Positions 1-11,060 of a stretch of DNA of 24,186 nt are shown one piece after another (the first letter of the stretch is position 1; every line of letters starts with the position of its first letter). The translations under genes and the position numbers were made by a program. The notes below the pieces were generated by a model that was not told the origin of the DNA, made no database searches, and saw only the letters and a list, made by a program, of their open reading frames with translations. The stretch comes from Echinostoma caproni (lineage: Eukaryota; Platyhelminthes; Trematoda; Plagiorchiida; Echinostomatidae): the NCBI GenBank assembly GCA_900618425.1, contig UZAN01041024.1, positions 26,332-50,517 of the forward strand. Direction: 5' to 3'.

Positions 1-2030
1 CACCAACACCACCTGCATGTGGGTTTACCATGCACATATAGCAAGTATGCTTGCATCTGCTTCTCCATCCAACCGTCAGGCTCACGTGACCTGCAATAAG
101 AAAGGTCAGCTGGACACCATTCACGTGGACACCAGAAGAGACGAAGATAGACGGAATTACAGTGAATGAACGGACAAGCCGATTGAAAGACAGAGAAATT
201 GGACAGACAAATAGTCTATCACCTATCGACTGATGTCCCACATAGAGCGACTCATCAGCAGGCCATGATCAGTCGGGTCGGTCAGTGAGTCTGCGCGTAC
301 GCCACCGAAAGATGAACCCATCTGTCAACTGATGAGTGGAGCAGAAACCAGTTATGATATGTGAGTGTTTGCACATGCGTTCACAAACCTGTAGCCGAAA
401 AACGAATGAAGAAGCTTCATCGGGGGTTGCGGGAAGTAGACGACAAGTTCCGATGCATAGATAATGATATCGATCTCCTCCCACAAGGGCCACAGAAAGA
501 GAGGGTTCGAGACAATCCGTCCTGTACGACATTGGTTTCACATGGATTTCCGTGCGCTCCACTGCTTCATTGGCGAGCAGTGTGAAGTATCTAGATGCTT
601 GAAACTAATTTGGCAACCCCTTGCTTGGTATGCAGAGATCCTTCACACGACTGATGTTTGATGGAGGGGAGGGTCAGACGGGCAAATGACACTGACTTCT
701 AACGCAAACCCGGATTTGGACTATCTATGTTACGGGATGCTCCCCCCCGCTCCCCAACCCTACTGACTCCTTTGTTTCTTACAAATCAAGGTTTTGATAG
801 TTTTTTCCATACAACTTTACGCCATCATTCAGGCCATCGGTTTCAACTGCTCCCATGTCCTGTTGAACCACCTGATGTGGCGTGTGCAGTTTTTAGTTTA
901 TGTGTGTGTGCTTGAGCGTTCTCTCTCTCACTCTCTCTCTCGCTCTGCCGTTCGCTCACACTTCCGACTTCCGGTCTCTTGGTAGAGTTCTGTTTATTAC
1001 TAACTACCGTAGATATAACGGAGCGAGTGAATGAACAGTCGAACGGTAAAAATACACACGCGCATATTTCAGTGTGTACACAATCTCACGGTTAGACGAA
1101 AAACGAACCGAGGGGTTTGGCAATAGGTTGTTTTATACGCTGTCTGTCGTTTGTTCTTGCCACACATATGCGCATTCGAACAGATGGCCACTCACTGATT
1201 GTGCATGAAAGCATACAGGCATACATACACACACACATACATACTGGCACAAGTGTACCAGTAGGCGACTACGGAAACGTCGGGGTTAATGGTAAAAATA
1301 TATAGTGACAGCATATTCAAGGTTATTAGAGACCAATGTGTACACATACATGAACCTCAATGTTTTTGTCTGCCTGTCTGTCTGTCTGTCTGACTGTGTG
1401 TGTGTGTGTGCGTGCATATCTGAACATGTACGCTGCAGTGGTGTGTTCACTTTATGATTACAGTAGGAATCCTAATCAGGTTTCCAATTGCAAGCAACCC
1501 AGACAATGCAATTTTATGAGACAGTAATTTTTTTGTGCACCACTGTTCTCAAGCGGATTTTCACGGGACAGGTTCCATGCAAATATGAGCGAATAAAACA
1601 TGTTGGATATCTGCAATTAGATGTGGTCATCCGGGTGGTTGATGCATATCTGATATCAGTAGTAATTATGGGTGAAACAGGATGGGATTGACTACCACTG
1701 AGGATGAAAATTGTTTTTATATTATCTGAAAAACTGTGTAATCCATTTGAAAATGTGTGATATACTCCGATCATTGCATAGTCAAAGTGTGTTCACTGAA
1801 GACCCGAACAAATGATTCTTGTCCATCCGCGATCATCAGTCGTGTACATGCATGTACTCCATTGACAATTGAATCCAAATACGATAGCCAGCTCTGCTAC
1901 AAATTCAGTGTTGTACCCGTTACGAAGCACGACTTCATAGTATCGGTTAAATATGCTCGTTCAATTTTAAGATACCAAGGCTACAGTGAGAATAATTGAA
2001 TCTCATTTCCTTTTGTTTTCTACTTATCAG
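1..2030. other. 5' flank or upstream intron of hb, no supported exon
   Basis: I see no convincing coding exon here. The open frames are short and low in complexity, and none resembles a Hunchback N-terminus. Because the first recognised exon begins with the third base of a codon, an upstream coding exon must exist, either hidden here or left of the window. The stretch holds a CT-rich run (about 919-945) and a CTGT/TG microsatellite (about 1368-1411). Its last 30 bases (2001-2030) are a strong polypyrimidine tract ending in CAG. An apparent signal-peptide-like start at 1996 is only a translation of that tract. Confidence 0.6.
1368..1411. repeat. CTGT/TG compound microsatellite
   Basis: Tandem CTGT units run directly into a TG dinucleotide tract. 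This is a simple repeat in non-coding sequence. Confidence 0.9.
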
Positions 2031-2803
2031 TCTTTCCGTATCGAATGGACTCGAGATCAATTGGGCCACGCACGCAGATCAGTTGAGTTTGCCCAATTCC
2101 AGTCCAACCCACCAGCATACACCGCCTGTCTGTTTCGATCCACTCTCAGTACAGACTGACTCCCTCGGATCCCAACGTGGTGTCGACTTGAAGCAAGAAG
2201 TACCAACGGACCGGCTTCCGAACTGTTCTAGTCCCGTCCGATTGCATCAGTCCAATTCAGGAGATCATCTCTCTCCGGCTCCAACGTCCAGTTCCGATGA
2301 GGAGTTGAGAACACAGCTCCGAACTCTGCATCAGACTCATAACTGTCAACCGTTACAGTTTAGACGCTCTGAACCATATCGTGGAAACCCGGATTCTCAT
2401 TCAGGTCCGTCAAATGGGCTGGAAGATGCAGCCTCGTTGGAAGTGAGCTCGGAAACGCAGCGAGCTATGGAATCCTCGGACAGCAGTCCTGCTTCCAGTG
2501 GCCCCGGTCTGCCTAGCTCAACTGAGAAAGGAAACAATCCATTGGATGAACTGGTTCGTGATTTGGCCTTTCATGCACACTCGACTTCCCCAATCCACTC
2601 GACGGATTGGCGCCATACTAATCACCATCATCTTCATCATCACCATCATCGCCGGAGAAGTAGAGTATCAATGATTGGGACACCGGAAGCGGAGATGCAT
2701 TTATTGAAGCCACCCGACGATTCGGACAGTTGTGCAAAACGATCCCCGGAATCATCTAGTATTGATTCGATGATTCAAAACTCCCCATTACCACTGGTGC
2801 AAT
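2031..2803 (+). CDS. hb: hunchback exon A: N-terminal low-complexity region (partial, start upstream)
   Basis: This exon encodes residues 1-257 of the reconstructed partial protein plus the first base of codon 258. It contains no zinc finger. The region is rich in Ser, Pro, His and Gln, as is usual for the disordered N-terminus of Hunchback proteins. Visible features are a SUMO-type motif L-K-Q-E at 2188-2199 (K54), acidic and serine-rich patches, and a histidine run at 2623-2649 followed by basic RRRSR. The acceptor is the AG at 2029-2030 behind a long pyrimidine tract. The donor is GTAGGT at 2804, chosen because it leaves phase 1, which the next acceptor requires; the alternative GT at 2808 would leave phase 2. 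The first base (2031) completes a codon begun in an upstream exon. The first in-frame ATG inside the exon is at 2467, so a shorter product starting there is possible. Assignment to hb rests on splicing phase and on the fingers downstream, not on this exon's own sequence. Confidence 0.75.
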
Positions 2804-3925
2804 GTAGGTTGAATCTATTCAATGAAAACAGAAAGAAATGATAACGTATGCAAATGTCTATCACTTCAGTTACCCTCGTAGCATATATATATATATATAT
2901 ATATCAGGGGTTCGGCAATGGAATTGAGAATGAAGTATGTAACGTGTGTGCTCTTGAACTGGGAATTGAGGTTCGATAGATGTGTAATCTTCCAGATATG
3001 TGAAAAATTACAGTACACATGTATATAGTCAACTTAGGAGTCATTGCAATCAATAATGTTGATACCAATGATCACCTGAGAAGATTGATAGCTATACTGG
3101 TATGATCATGCAAGATGCCTCATGCAAAGGTATTTCGTTCGTACCTAAGCGGTCGAATTCGGCGAAGTGAAAATGCATTCCATAGAGGAGCACAAACAGA
3201 TCAGATCAACACAATAAACTAAACGAACGAAAGGAAGTGTATTAGGAGTTTACTGGTTACATATTACAATGACTGTGATACGTCAGCAGAGGGATGAATA
3301 AGGAACATACTGCCAGACCGACGCCAAATCGGGCAGCATCTGTTCCGGTGTACAAAGAATCCGAGTTCTGCTTTGGTCAGTTGCTTGATGTTTTGTCCGA
3401 GGTACGGTTGTGGATGTGTTTCTTCTTGACTGCGAATCTTAGGTTATGTAAGTGCTTGGTTTAGGGCAATTGGAGCACATCCAGAACTTTGGAGTCATTT
3501 CTAAACACTGTCCAGACCTATGGCACTATTTAATGTACCTATATCCTTAAGCACAATGAAAGCCATGGATAAAATTTGAGTTGATGAAAAACTAAGGGGT
3601 AAACCCAATGTTTTTTCTTATTTCTACGGGAATAAATACCAAATCCGGTGCTACTACACGGATTTTTTGCGTTTAACCAAAGGTGACAACCTTTCCAACC
3701 CCTGTAGAAGTGTTTATTAATCCGAATTATTGAACCTCACTTGTAACGCGGGAATCAATAACCCAATAAACGTCAACCTAATGCGACAAGTATCGCCAAA
3801 TTAGGATTTTGTTAAAACAAAAGAAAATGTGCCGTTTATTCTGTCTGTTATTTTCACCCCTGTCCAATTTGTCTCCACTTTGCGCTGTCCTGTACGTGTG
3901 TGTCCGCACCGATCGATGCGTTCAG
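2804..3925 (+). other. hb: hb intron between exons A and B (1122 bp)
   Basis: It runs from GTAGGT at 2804 to CAG at 3923-3925 and is a phase 1 intron. The acceptor is preceded by about 90 bases of pyrimidine-rich sequence with no AG from 3829 until the splice site, which makes the site nearly unambiguous. Inside is an (AT)n tract at 2883-2904. I see no gene or other element. Confidence 0.75.
2883..2904. repeat. (AT)n microsatellite
   Basis: Eleven uninterrupted AT units, shortly after the exon A donor. Confidence 0.9.
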
Positions 3926-4075
3926 CTCATTCGATGAGCATGGTTTGTGATGAGGCACCGTCATCCCCGGATGACTCGGACGAAGGTATGAGTATGGCTC
4001 GATTTGAACACATGACAAATTCTATTCAACCGGATCGTGCCGGGGTGTTTTTCTGTCATCTATGCGATTTCACCG
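3926..4075 (+). CDS. hb: hunchback exon B: linker and first half of zinc finger 1
   Basis: The exon is 150 bp. It completes codon 258 (T|CT, Ser), encodes residues 259-307 and gives the first base of codon 308. An acidic stretch (SSPDDSDEG) leads to FFCHLCDFT, the two zinc-ligand cysteines of ZF1 (C301, C304; TGT at 4054). The histidines of this finger lie 11.7 kb away in the next exon. The acceptor is the AG at 3924-3925. The donor is GTGAGT at 4076, a near-perfect consensus site. Reading on past the donor meets a stop after about 32 codons, so intron retention would truncate the protein before any complete finger. Confidence 0.9.
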
Positions 4076-4581
4076 GTGAGTTGATTCGATCTGATCTGTT
4101 CATTCAGTTGATAGTTGTGTGTCTTTATTCCGTAAACCGACCCAAGTTTAGTTACGGTCATCCGGCATTGGGGTAGGAGGAATTCATCAGGATTCACAAC
4201 CGCATCGCGATCATGGCTGCTTTGTTTCATCGGAACTACAGAAACTAAGGTTTGCAAATGCAAATAAATTGTGGCAAATCACGCACTGAAGTGGATCGGT
4301 CGCTTTAGTTACGCACTATCGGAGATAAGATGCGCACTTTGCACACTCCGGTCAAGTTGAAACAATCATTCACTGTCAATTATGTCGCATTTTGTGGTGC
4401 ACGAAAATGCGGGTCTGTATGGGTTCGAAGCCGGAATCCGGCTGATACAAACAATGCATGTGTGAACTGATGCGTGAGCAGCATTCATCGAATACACGCT
4501 CTGTGCGTCATGACCTTGTCCTACTAAGACACGCCACAATGACTTTTATGCAGAAAGTTTGTTTGCTTCATTTAAAATGAA

Positions 4582-4610
4582 TAAGTGAGTGAATGAATGA
4601 ATGAATGAAT
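4582..4610. repeat. (GAAT)n microsatellite
   Basis: About six GAAT/GAGT units in tandem within the large intron. Confidence 0.85.
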
Positions 4611-6106
4611 CGGGATGATGACAATTGAGTTGGTGGTGATGATGATCTAGCGTGAAAGAAAGAAGCAAATACCTCACGTGTTTTGAGGTTTCATATCACT
4701 TTGACATACTCAAGTGCTACCATTGTGGTAAGAGGGATTGGCAATTGAATTATCCACTCCGGCAACGGAAGCCAAATTTTCAAATCAAGGACTTTGGGTG
4801 ACAATACACATAACAAAAGCAAATATTTGAAAGTAATATTACAAAGGACTGTTTTGTTACATGTCCTGTAGCACTTGCATATTGAAAGTATCCAACTAAG
4901 GGGAGAAGGGGAGAGCATTTCAACCGTTCACGCAAACATCAGGAACATACACCTAGAACATCGGTGTTATTCAAACACTTTCATGCTCAAAAAATTATTC
5001 GCAATTTACTCCCGATACCACAACTAAAAACGTCAAGCTTCCTAATGGGAATATTTTTCAGCTCACTTGCAGGTTTTTCAGTAAGTCATCCAGCTGGAGG
5101 AATTTTAATCGCTTACACGACGAATTTAGTCACAAGCAGAAAATACACACTCAAAGGCTGAGAAGCACCTTATCATTGTATCGATGACACTGAATATATT
5201 ATCAACAAAAAGAATTCATCAGCCCAATCGGGAATCAGACTCAAGACCACACAGTTAAACCGTAAATATACAACGCATTTCACCATCGGGGATATTGGTC
5301 AGACTGTTTCGTCTAAGTAACACGCAAATAATTTACGCTAATTGTGAGTTTCATTCATTTCAGTACTAGCTTTCAGAGGTTATCGGTCCACAGGGAGTAT
5401 TCTGAACGGGGCTACGAGGTACGAGGTGCAATGCCGTGTACATACCTTCTGACTAAGCATAACGATCCAACACAATACAAGGTTCAAACAACTCAATTAA
5501 TAATGACAAATCCTTTTATGAACTTTTGGATTCTTCTCGACGTTCAATGATCCACTCCAAAACCTATGTCCCCACTGTATGACGTAATCTAGTTTACATT
5601 TTATGCTAATTGGTTTTCTCCGCCACGGACTTCGATCACACCGATCAGGTCAGACTCATCTACGGCACATACCTTCTAAGTATAGAGAATTACGATGTCT
5701 CCTCCGAACTACGAGAACCGGTAAACATTCGATGAGATAGATGCATTGGAATCATCCGAATAGACATACACCAGACATTCCTTTGCATCATCGCAACTGT
5801 AACCTCGATAAACACCCTGATGATGCCCAAACAGATCCGATTTCCGGTCCTCTTTCATCAGCTTGAAAGCAACTGTTTGTATATCCATCTACTACAATAT
5901 ATGAATAACTACTTTTCGATTATTAATAAGGATCGTTTTCGTTCACTTTGGGGTACGGTGCAAAACTACCGTGTGTGTGTGTGTGTTCGCGCGCATCAGT
6001 CGAGCGAAGTGGAATACATTGTGATTTAGACATTTCTTCCTTCCTTCCTTGGCTCAAGAGCCCCTCAGTTTTGTTATTTAAACACCAACTTTTACGATAA
6101 TAATGC

Positions 6107-6111
<5 letters not shown>

Positions 6112-6137
<26 letters not shown>

Positions 6138-6143
6138 GTGGTG
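6112..6143. repeat. (TGG)n trinucleotide repeat
   Basis: About ten TGG units. Read on the minus strand it makes a spurious poly-His open frame, which is a by-product of the repeat and not a gene. Confidence 0.9.
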
Positions 6144-6243
6144 CAGGGGAACAGCGGGGATAATTCTAATGGCGGTTATACAGGAAATCCTCGAATCAGG
6201 CACGAAGTTTATTGCATAAATTAATGCAGTCAGACTCAGCACA

Positions 6244-6297
6244 GTTGTTTCTGTTGTTGTTTCTGTTGTTGTTGTTGTTGTTGCTGTTGCTGCTGTT
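6244..6297. repeat. (GTT)n / (GCT) imperfect trinucleotide repeat
   Basis: Imperfect GTT units with occasional TTC and GCT interruptions, 100 bp from the TGG repeat and in the same intron. Confidence 0.85.
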
Positions 6298-6845
6298 ACG
6301 ACAATCCGTCTGTTAGCGGGCGGCTGATCGGCTGATCCCTTGTAATTCTCCCCTTCCCGCCCCCTCGTCCGTCTCATGCCTCATTTCCTTCCACTACTAC
6401 ATCCTTCCGGGGCTCGTTGGTCATNGAATTACGCCCCTGTCCATCTTCAGTTTAGACACTAAACCGGTTTAGTTAACCATTTCCCGTCGACCGTTGCCCT
6501 CGGGCCCAGTCGACCCTGGTGTATGTATGCGTGGCGGGTGGAGAGGCGAGGTGAGACGGATAGTATGAGCATTTAAGACGAGGTTTGTAGTACAATGCAC
6601 AAAATAGAAAAGCGAAAACGGTGAAAACGTAAATGCGGAGGATTAAAAACTTTTCTTTCTGTGCAATAGCCAAAGTCGATTTGGGAGTCAATTAGCATTT
6701 TCATTCGTTTCTAAATCCCCGCCTCGTACCATCTGCCTGCTATTTGTGTTCTTCGCCAGCGCACGTCACTACGGAAATCTCGTTCGTTGCTCCTCTTAGT
6801 TCAACCACTGTATCCCTGCGCCTCCCTCCCTCTCTCTCACACACA

Positions 6846-6869
6846 CACACACGTGCGCGCACGTGTGTG
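6846..6869. repeat. 24-nt perfect palindrome, alternating purine/pyrimidine, two CACGTG boxes
   Basis: All twelve base pairs of the dyad match, centred on 6857/6858. The whole segment alternates purine and pyrimidine, and a CA run extends it to the left. CACGTG occurs at 6850-6855 and 6860-6865. Such sequence can adopt Z-DNA or a cruciform, and CACGTG is the E-box core bound by bHLH factors. Whether it is used is unknown. Confidence 0.85.
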
Positions 6870-7292
6870 AGTGCATATTTGTTTAAGTTTTATCCCGTCC
6901 GCGGTGAAATGTAAACGCGGCAGTTCAAACAAACTCTTACAGGCACACAGGGACAGTAATAATCTGCATTTTCATTAATTGTTCAATGTGAGTTGTCCTA
7001 CCCACTTGGGGCTTATCCACTCGCCTACGAACTAGAGGTTTGCTCCTAGGGGGTTCTTTGTCACTGTCCATTGTACATCCTCTGAGTTTCCAGCTAATTT
7101 AGAAGTCTGACAATTGGTTACAAGCACAGCAAATCCCCAAGGTCGTGGAGAATTAATTGACGAATAAAAAGAGGGGACAAAGAGCACAATGGTTGACGAA
7201 AACGTATGGACTGACGAGACAGTCAAAAGTTTGTTAATACTCGAGGCAGAAACACGCAGCAACAGTCGTAAAATCGGTGATGCACTTCCGGG

Positions 7293-7342
7293 CGAATGGT
7301 GTTACACCATTCGATGCTACTTATTGTGACAATAAGTAGTAT
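7293..7342. repeat. Two back-to-back hairpins
   Basis: The first dyad pairs 7293-7301 with 7305-7313 (9 bp, perfect, loop TTA). The second starts on the next base and pairs 7314-7327 with 7329-7342 (14 bp, one G:T mismatch, single-base loop). Together they make 50 bp of sequence almost entirely in dyads. Confidence 0.85.
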
Positions 7343-7738
7343 CTAACTGATTTGATAGTATTTCTCTGAAAGCGAACAACCCTTTCCGCGATTATCACTA
7401 TTCATCAGGTATGGTAATTTTTTGCTAGGTGATTCATGAAGTTGCACCCGGGACGTGTATTTTCCTCACAAATACATGATCTCTCTCTCCCTCTCTCTGG
7501 ATGTCTGCTTTTCCATTCACGTACACAAATGGACACGAAACTTTGTTTGCGCTGGTTCCCCATTTTTGGCTCCGCTGAAAGCCAAACCAAAAATCCCGAT
7601 TGCCTCGGTCGTAATCGAGAGGTTCTATTCATCTGCGCTTCAGCTGGTGCATGAAGCGTATCAACTCCAATAGTATAGATAATTGGGCATCAATAAAGGT
7701 CGACCTTTTGGTGCAATGAATATCCCTTAGATCATTTC

Positions 7739-7756
7739 AAGTCAAGTCAAGTCAAG
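7739..7756. repeat. (AAGTC)n pentanucleotide repeat
   Basis: Between three and four tandem AAGTC units. Confidence 0.8.
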
Positions 7757-8093
7757 AGTGCACTTTACTCATCTCTTGGGAACAGAATTTTCAGTGAGAA
7801 AATGTTATCACATTTGCTTTGGCTCACGTGGGTTATCATACTTGATAAAGTTTGTGGTTTTCATGTTCATATCACTCAATCTTGGCACTCAAGGTCAGGC
7901 ACGTTTAATTGTCACTTATGCAGACTAGAAACTACGTAGATCGAAGTAGACAAGATGTAAATTATTGTCCATACCTAAAGCGTTAATACAGATGATAAAT
8001 ATGATGAAAACTGATTTGATCAGAAAGAAAATATTTTTGTGCGTCACAATCGGCCAGTACTGTAAAATGGATTTAAAGAGATGTCAAATGGTA

Positions 8094-8304
8094 ACTATAC
8101 CTTTTTCTGTTTAAGATGTCCGAAATCCAATTTAAGATGTCACAGTATGAATTTAAGATGTCACGTTGCTATGTTTTCAATCTGTACGGTGCAAGGTACT
8201 ATCCACATAGCAACATGACATCTTAAATTGATACTCAGACATCTTAAATTCATATTGTAACATCTTAAATTGAATTTCGGACATCTTAAACTGAAATAGG
8301 TATA
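8094..8304. repeat. Fold-back (palindromic) element built from ~21-bp sub-repeats
   Basis: The left arm (8094-8173) carries three copies of a unit containing TTTAAGATGTC, spaced about 21 bp. The right arm (8206-8304) carries four copies of the reverse complement (GACATCTTAAA). Aligned as an inverted repeat, the arms match closely from their outer ends (TATACCT.. against ..AGGTATA) to CATAGCAAC beside the 32-nt loop (8174-8205). The right arm has one extra unit. A degenerate fourth left unit may lie at 8071-8086. No open frame or transposase is present. It fits a non-autonomous fold-back or MITE-like element, or a hairpin-RNA-forming repeat, and I do not recognise the family. Confidence 0.85.
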
Positions 8305-10185
8305 GATAATAATGAGGAGGAACCGAGAAAACGTAACAAATGTAGATAACTACAGGATGATAATTTACATGAGACTGTGTACCAGTTCGTTTGAAATTCG
8401 TTCTTTGGAAACCAATAAAAGAGAGAAATAGGGTACAACGGGATTGTCAAAAGCTAATTGTGCAATACTTGCATACTGCAATCAGAGTGATTTTTATAGT
8501 CAGAAAGATAACCGTGAGATGAAGACAAAGTTACTGAAATTCACTTAGGCTCCAGCCATTCATACTCTCAAACCCGGTCTATACAAAGAATGTGAATGGT
8601 TAGTCACATTAGCGTTGCCTTGGTGATTAATCTCTCCCCTCCCCCGTTCTTTGTGTTATTGTGTCGTGTTGTCACAGTTGTTATCTCACTGACAAAAAAA
8701 TCACTTTGACTGCAGTATGCACCTGTACATATGCAGCGAAATGACCTTTGTTTGTGGCAGAGGAACTGCGTTTTCAATTGCGAAATAGCCAAGAAGGACC
8801 AAATACAGATCTCGTGGTTAACCTTTTGCGAACCACTTTAAATATGGGTGTTCTTTTATGCCTTCAAACTCGAATCATTCGCCAGAAAGGAAAATGTGGG
8901 AGTTGGACTTTTCAGAGTGATTTCTTGTTGTTACTTGGATTAGATAGTAGATAGTAGAATGTCTCCGAAGCTGTCTGACAGAGAAGGGGATTTTCATTTG
9001 CGTTACAGCTCACTCAGTCTCCCCCATCCGCAACCGAACTTCCAGCTCTCTTATCCGAGTTTGAAGGTGTACGTGTACACTCTGTTCTGTAAGTCCATTG
9101 AAAAATTCCACTTCGTGAGAGGCCAGGTGAGTTTAACAAAAACAGACCGAGAAAATAAAACAGCATTTGCAGCTGTCTGGTTTGTTCACGAATACATAAA
9201 CAACTTTACTTCAGTTCATTCTTGTCCGTTGATGCGCGCGAACACNCGCGAACACACACACCTGGGACACGATTGCACACTACATCACTACAAGTCCCTG
9301 GCTGCCCCCCGCACCCGTGTTCTTTCCAATAACCTATATTTTCTTTCAGATTGCGTGTTCCGGGAGATTCTCTGGTTAAGACGTTTTCAGAATCCGGTTG
9401 AAATGATTTTGAACTTAGCGGGTTTTCAATTTTTACGCGTGCCTAAATGAACACATTTTCGTGTCAGTGTGTCTCACTCTGTGTGTGTTTCTGAGGTCCT
9501 ATTATCCACATTCCGGACGTATTGCGTGATGTCGTCCATTCCATTCTCTGCATACGCACGTGATTTCAAATTGACTTTTTGCTGCTTTCACCACAAACAA
9601 CGTCGTTGATGTTGTCGGTTATGATAGTGCGCGGACAGTACTCATTTTCACGATATTCAATAGTGGTAAACAGGGGAAAACCCACGCAGCCAGACATGCA
9701 GCAAATGGGGAAAACGGTTGTTCTTTGATTCTTCGCATATTTGTCGCAGAGGGGATGGGTGGTGGTACCCTGTCTAGTTGTGTGTGCGTGTGTGTACCGA
9801 CGAGTGCGAGTGAAGGGATTGGGGCTGACGGTTGGATTTGCGTACTAGGTGTACTGGGTTAGAAAAACAGTTCCCCCATCATTTCATTGTTTTCTTATCA
9901 ATCCTGCGAACTCGACCGGGCGCAACAATGCCAAGCATTCCACCATCACATTGGTCTTTTAAGTCTGGGTATCTCGTCCCCATCTCTTTTTCACCTTGCT
10001 CCCATTTTCCCAGTACATATTTTAACTAAATCCCCAGATCTATGTCGGGCCTCGTTTGCACAAATACAAACACACACATACACGCGAGCACAAACTTAGT
10101 TTTCATTGCAGCTGGGCAGGTGTGACGAGGTAAATCGTTTTCTATGCAGTTAGGAACAAGCCTGCACGCATTCGGGTACGTCCTT

Positions 10186-10894
10186 NNNNNNNNNNNNNNN
10201 NNNNNNNNNNNNNNNNNNNNNNNNNNNNNNNNNNNNNNNNNNNNNNNNNNNNNNNNNNNNNNNNNNNNNNNNNNNNNNNNNNNNNNNNNNNNNNNNNNNN
10301 NNNNNNNNNNNNNNNNNNNNNNNNNNNNNNNNNNNNNNNNNNNNNNNNNNNNNNNNNNNNNNNNNNNNNNNNNNNNNNNNNNNNNNNNNNNNNNNNNNNN
10401 NNNNNNNNNNNNNNNNNNNNNNNNNNNNNNNNNNNNNNNNNNNNNNNNNNNNNNNNNNNNNNNNNNNNNNNNNNNNNNNNNNNNNNNNNNNNNNNNNNNN
10501 NNNNNNNNNNNNNNNNNNNNNNNNNNNNNNNNNNNNNNNNNNNNNNNNNNNNNNNNNNNNNNNNNNNNNNNNNNNNNNNNNNNNNNNNNNNNNNNNNNNN
10601 NNNNNNNNNNNNNNNNNNNNNNNNNNNNNNNNNNNNNNNNNNNNNNNNNNNNNNNNNNNNNNNNNNNNNNNNNNNNNNNNNNNNNNNNNNNNNNNNNNNN
10701 NNNNNNNNNNNNNNNNNNNNNNNNNNNNNNNNNNNNNNNNNNNNNNNNNNNNNNNNNNNNNNNNNNNNNNNNNNNNNNNNNNNNNNNNNNNNNNNNNNNN
10801 NNNNNNNNNNNNNNNNNNNNNNNNNNNNNNNNNNNNNNNNNNNNNNNNNNNNNNNNNNNNNNNNNNNNNNNNNNNNNNNNNNNNNNNNNNNNNN
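10186..10894. other. Assembly gap (709 N)
   Basis: Unsequenced run of N inside the large hb intron. A 59-base TG microsatellite begins about 100 bp to its right, the kind of sequence that breaks short-read assemblies. Open frames read across it are artefacts. Confidence 0.99.
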
Positions 10895-10997
10895 TTGTTT
10901 GGATGGAAATATGATATAAATGATTGCAATATGCTCGGAGACGTACATCTACACAATATTAAAACAGAAAATGCGAAAGGATCGTATCTGTGATGCC

Positions 10998-10998
<1 letters not shown>

Positions 10999-11057
<59 letters not shown>
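10999..11057. repeat. (TG)n microsatellite, about 29 units
   Basis: An uninterrupted TG tract, the longest microsatellite in the window, close to the assembly gap. Confidence 0.95.

Positions 11058-11060
<3 letters not shown>

Noticed and set aside
1996..2030. Signal-peptide-like N-terminus (MNLISFCFLLISLSVSNG) continuous with the exon A frame
   Set aside because: It is the translation of a polypyrimidine tract ending in CAG. A secreted start makes no sense for a nuclear zinc-finger protein.
2808..2809. Alternative donor GT for exon A
   Set aside because: It would leave phase 2, incompatible with the phase 1 acceptor at 3925, whereas GT at 2804 fits.
5217..5265. Possible third tRNA-like remnant on the minus strand
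   Set aside because: Only a loose B-box-like string (GATTCCCGATTGG context) is present. No A box or paired arms could be aligned.
6078..6377. Minus-strand frame with poly-His and Thr-rich runs
   Set aside because: It is created by the TGG and GTT microsatellites.
8959..9450. 163-codon open frame on the plus strand in the giant intron
   Set aside because: It has no recognisable domain, contains an N and has repeat-like segments. It is most likely a chance frame.
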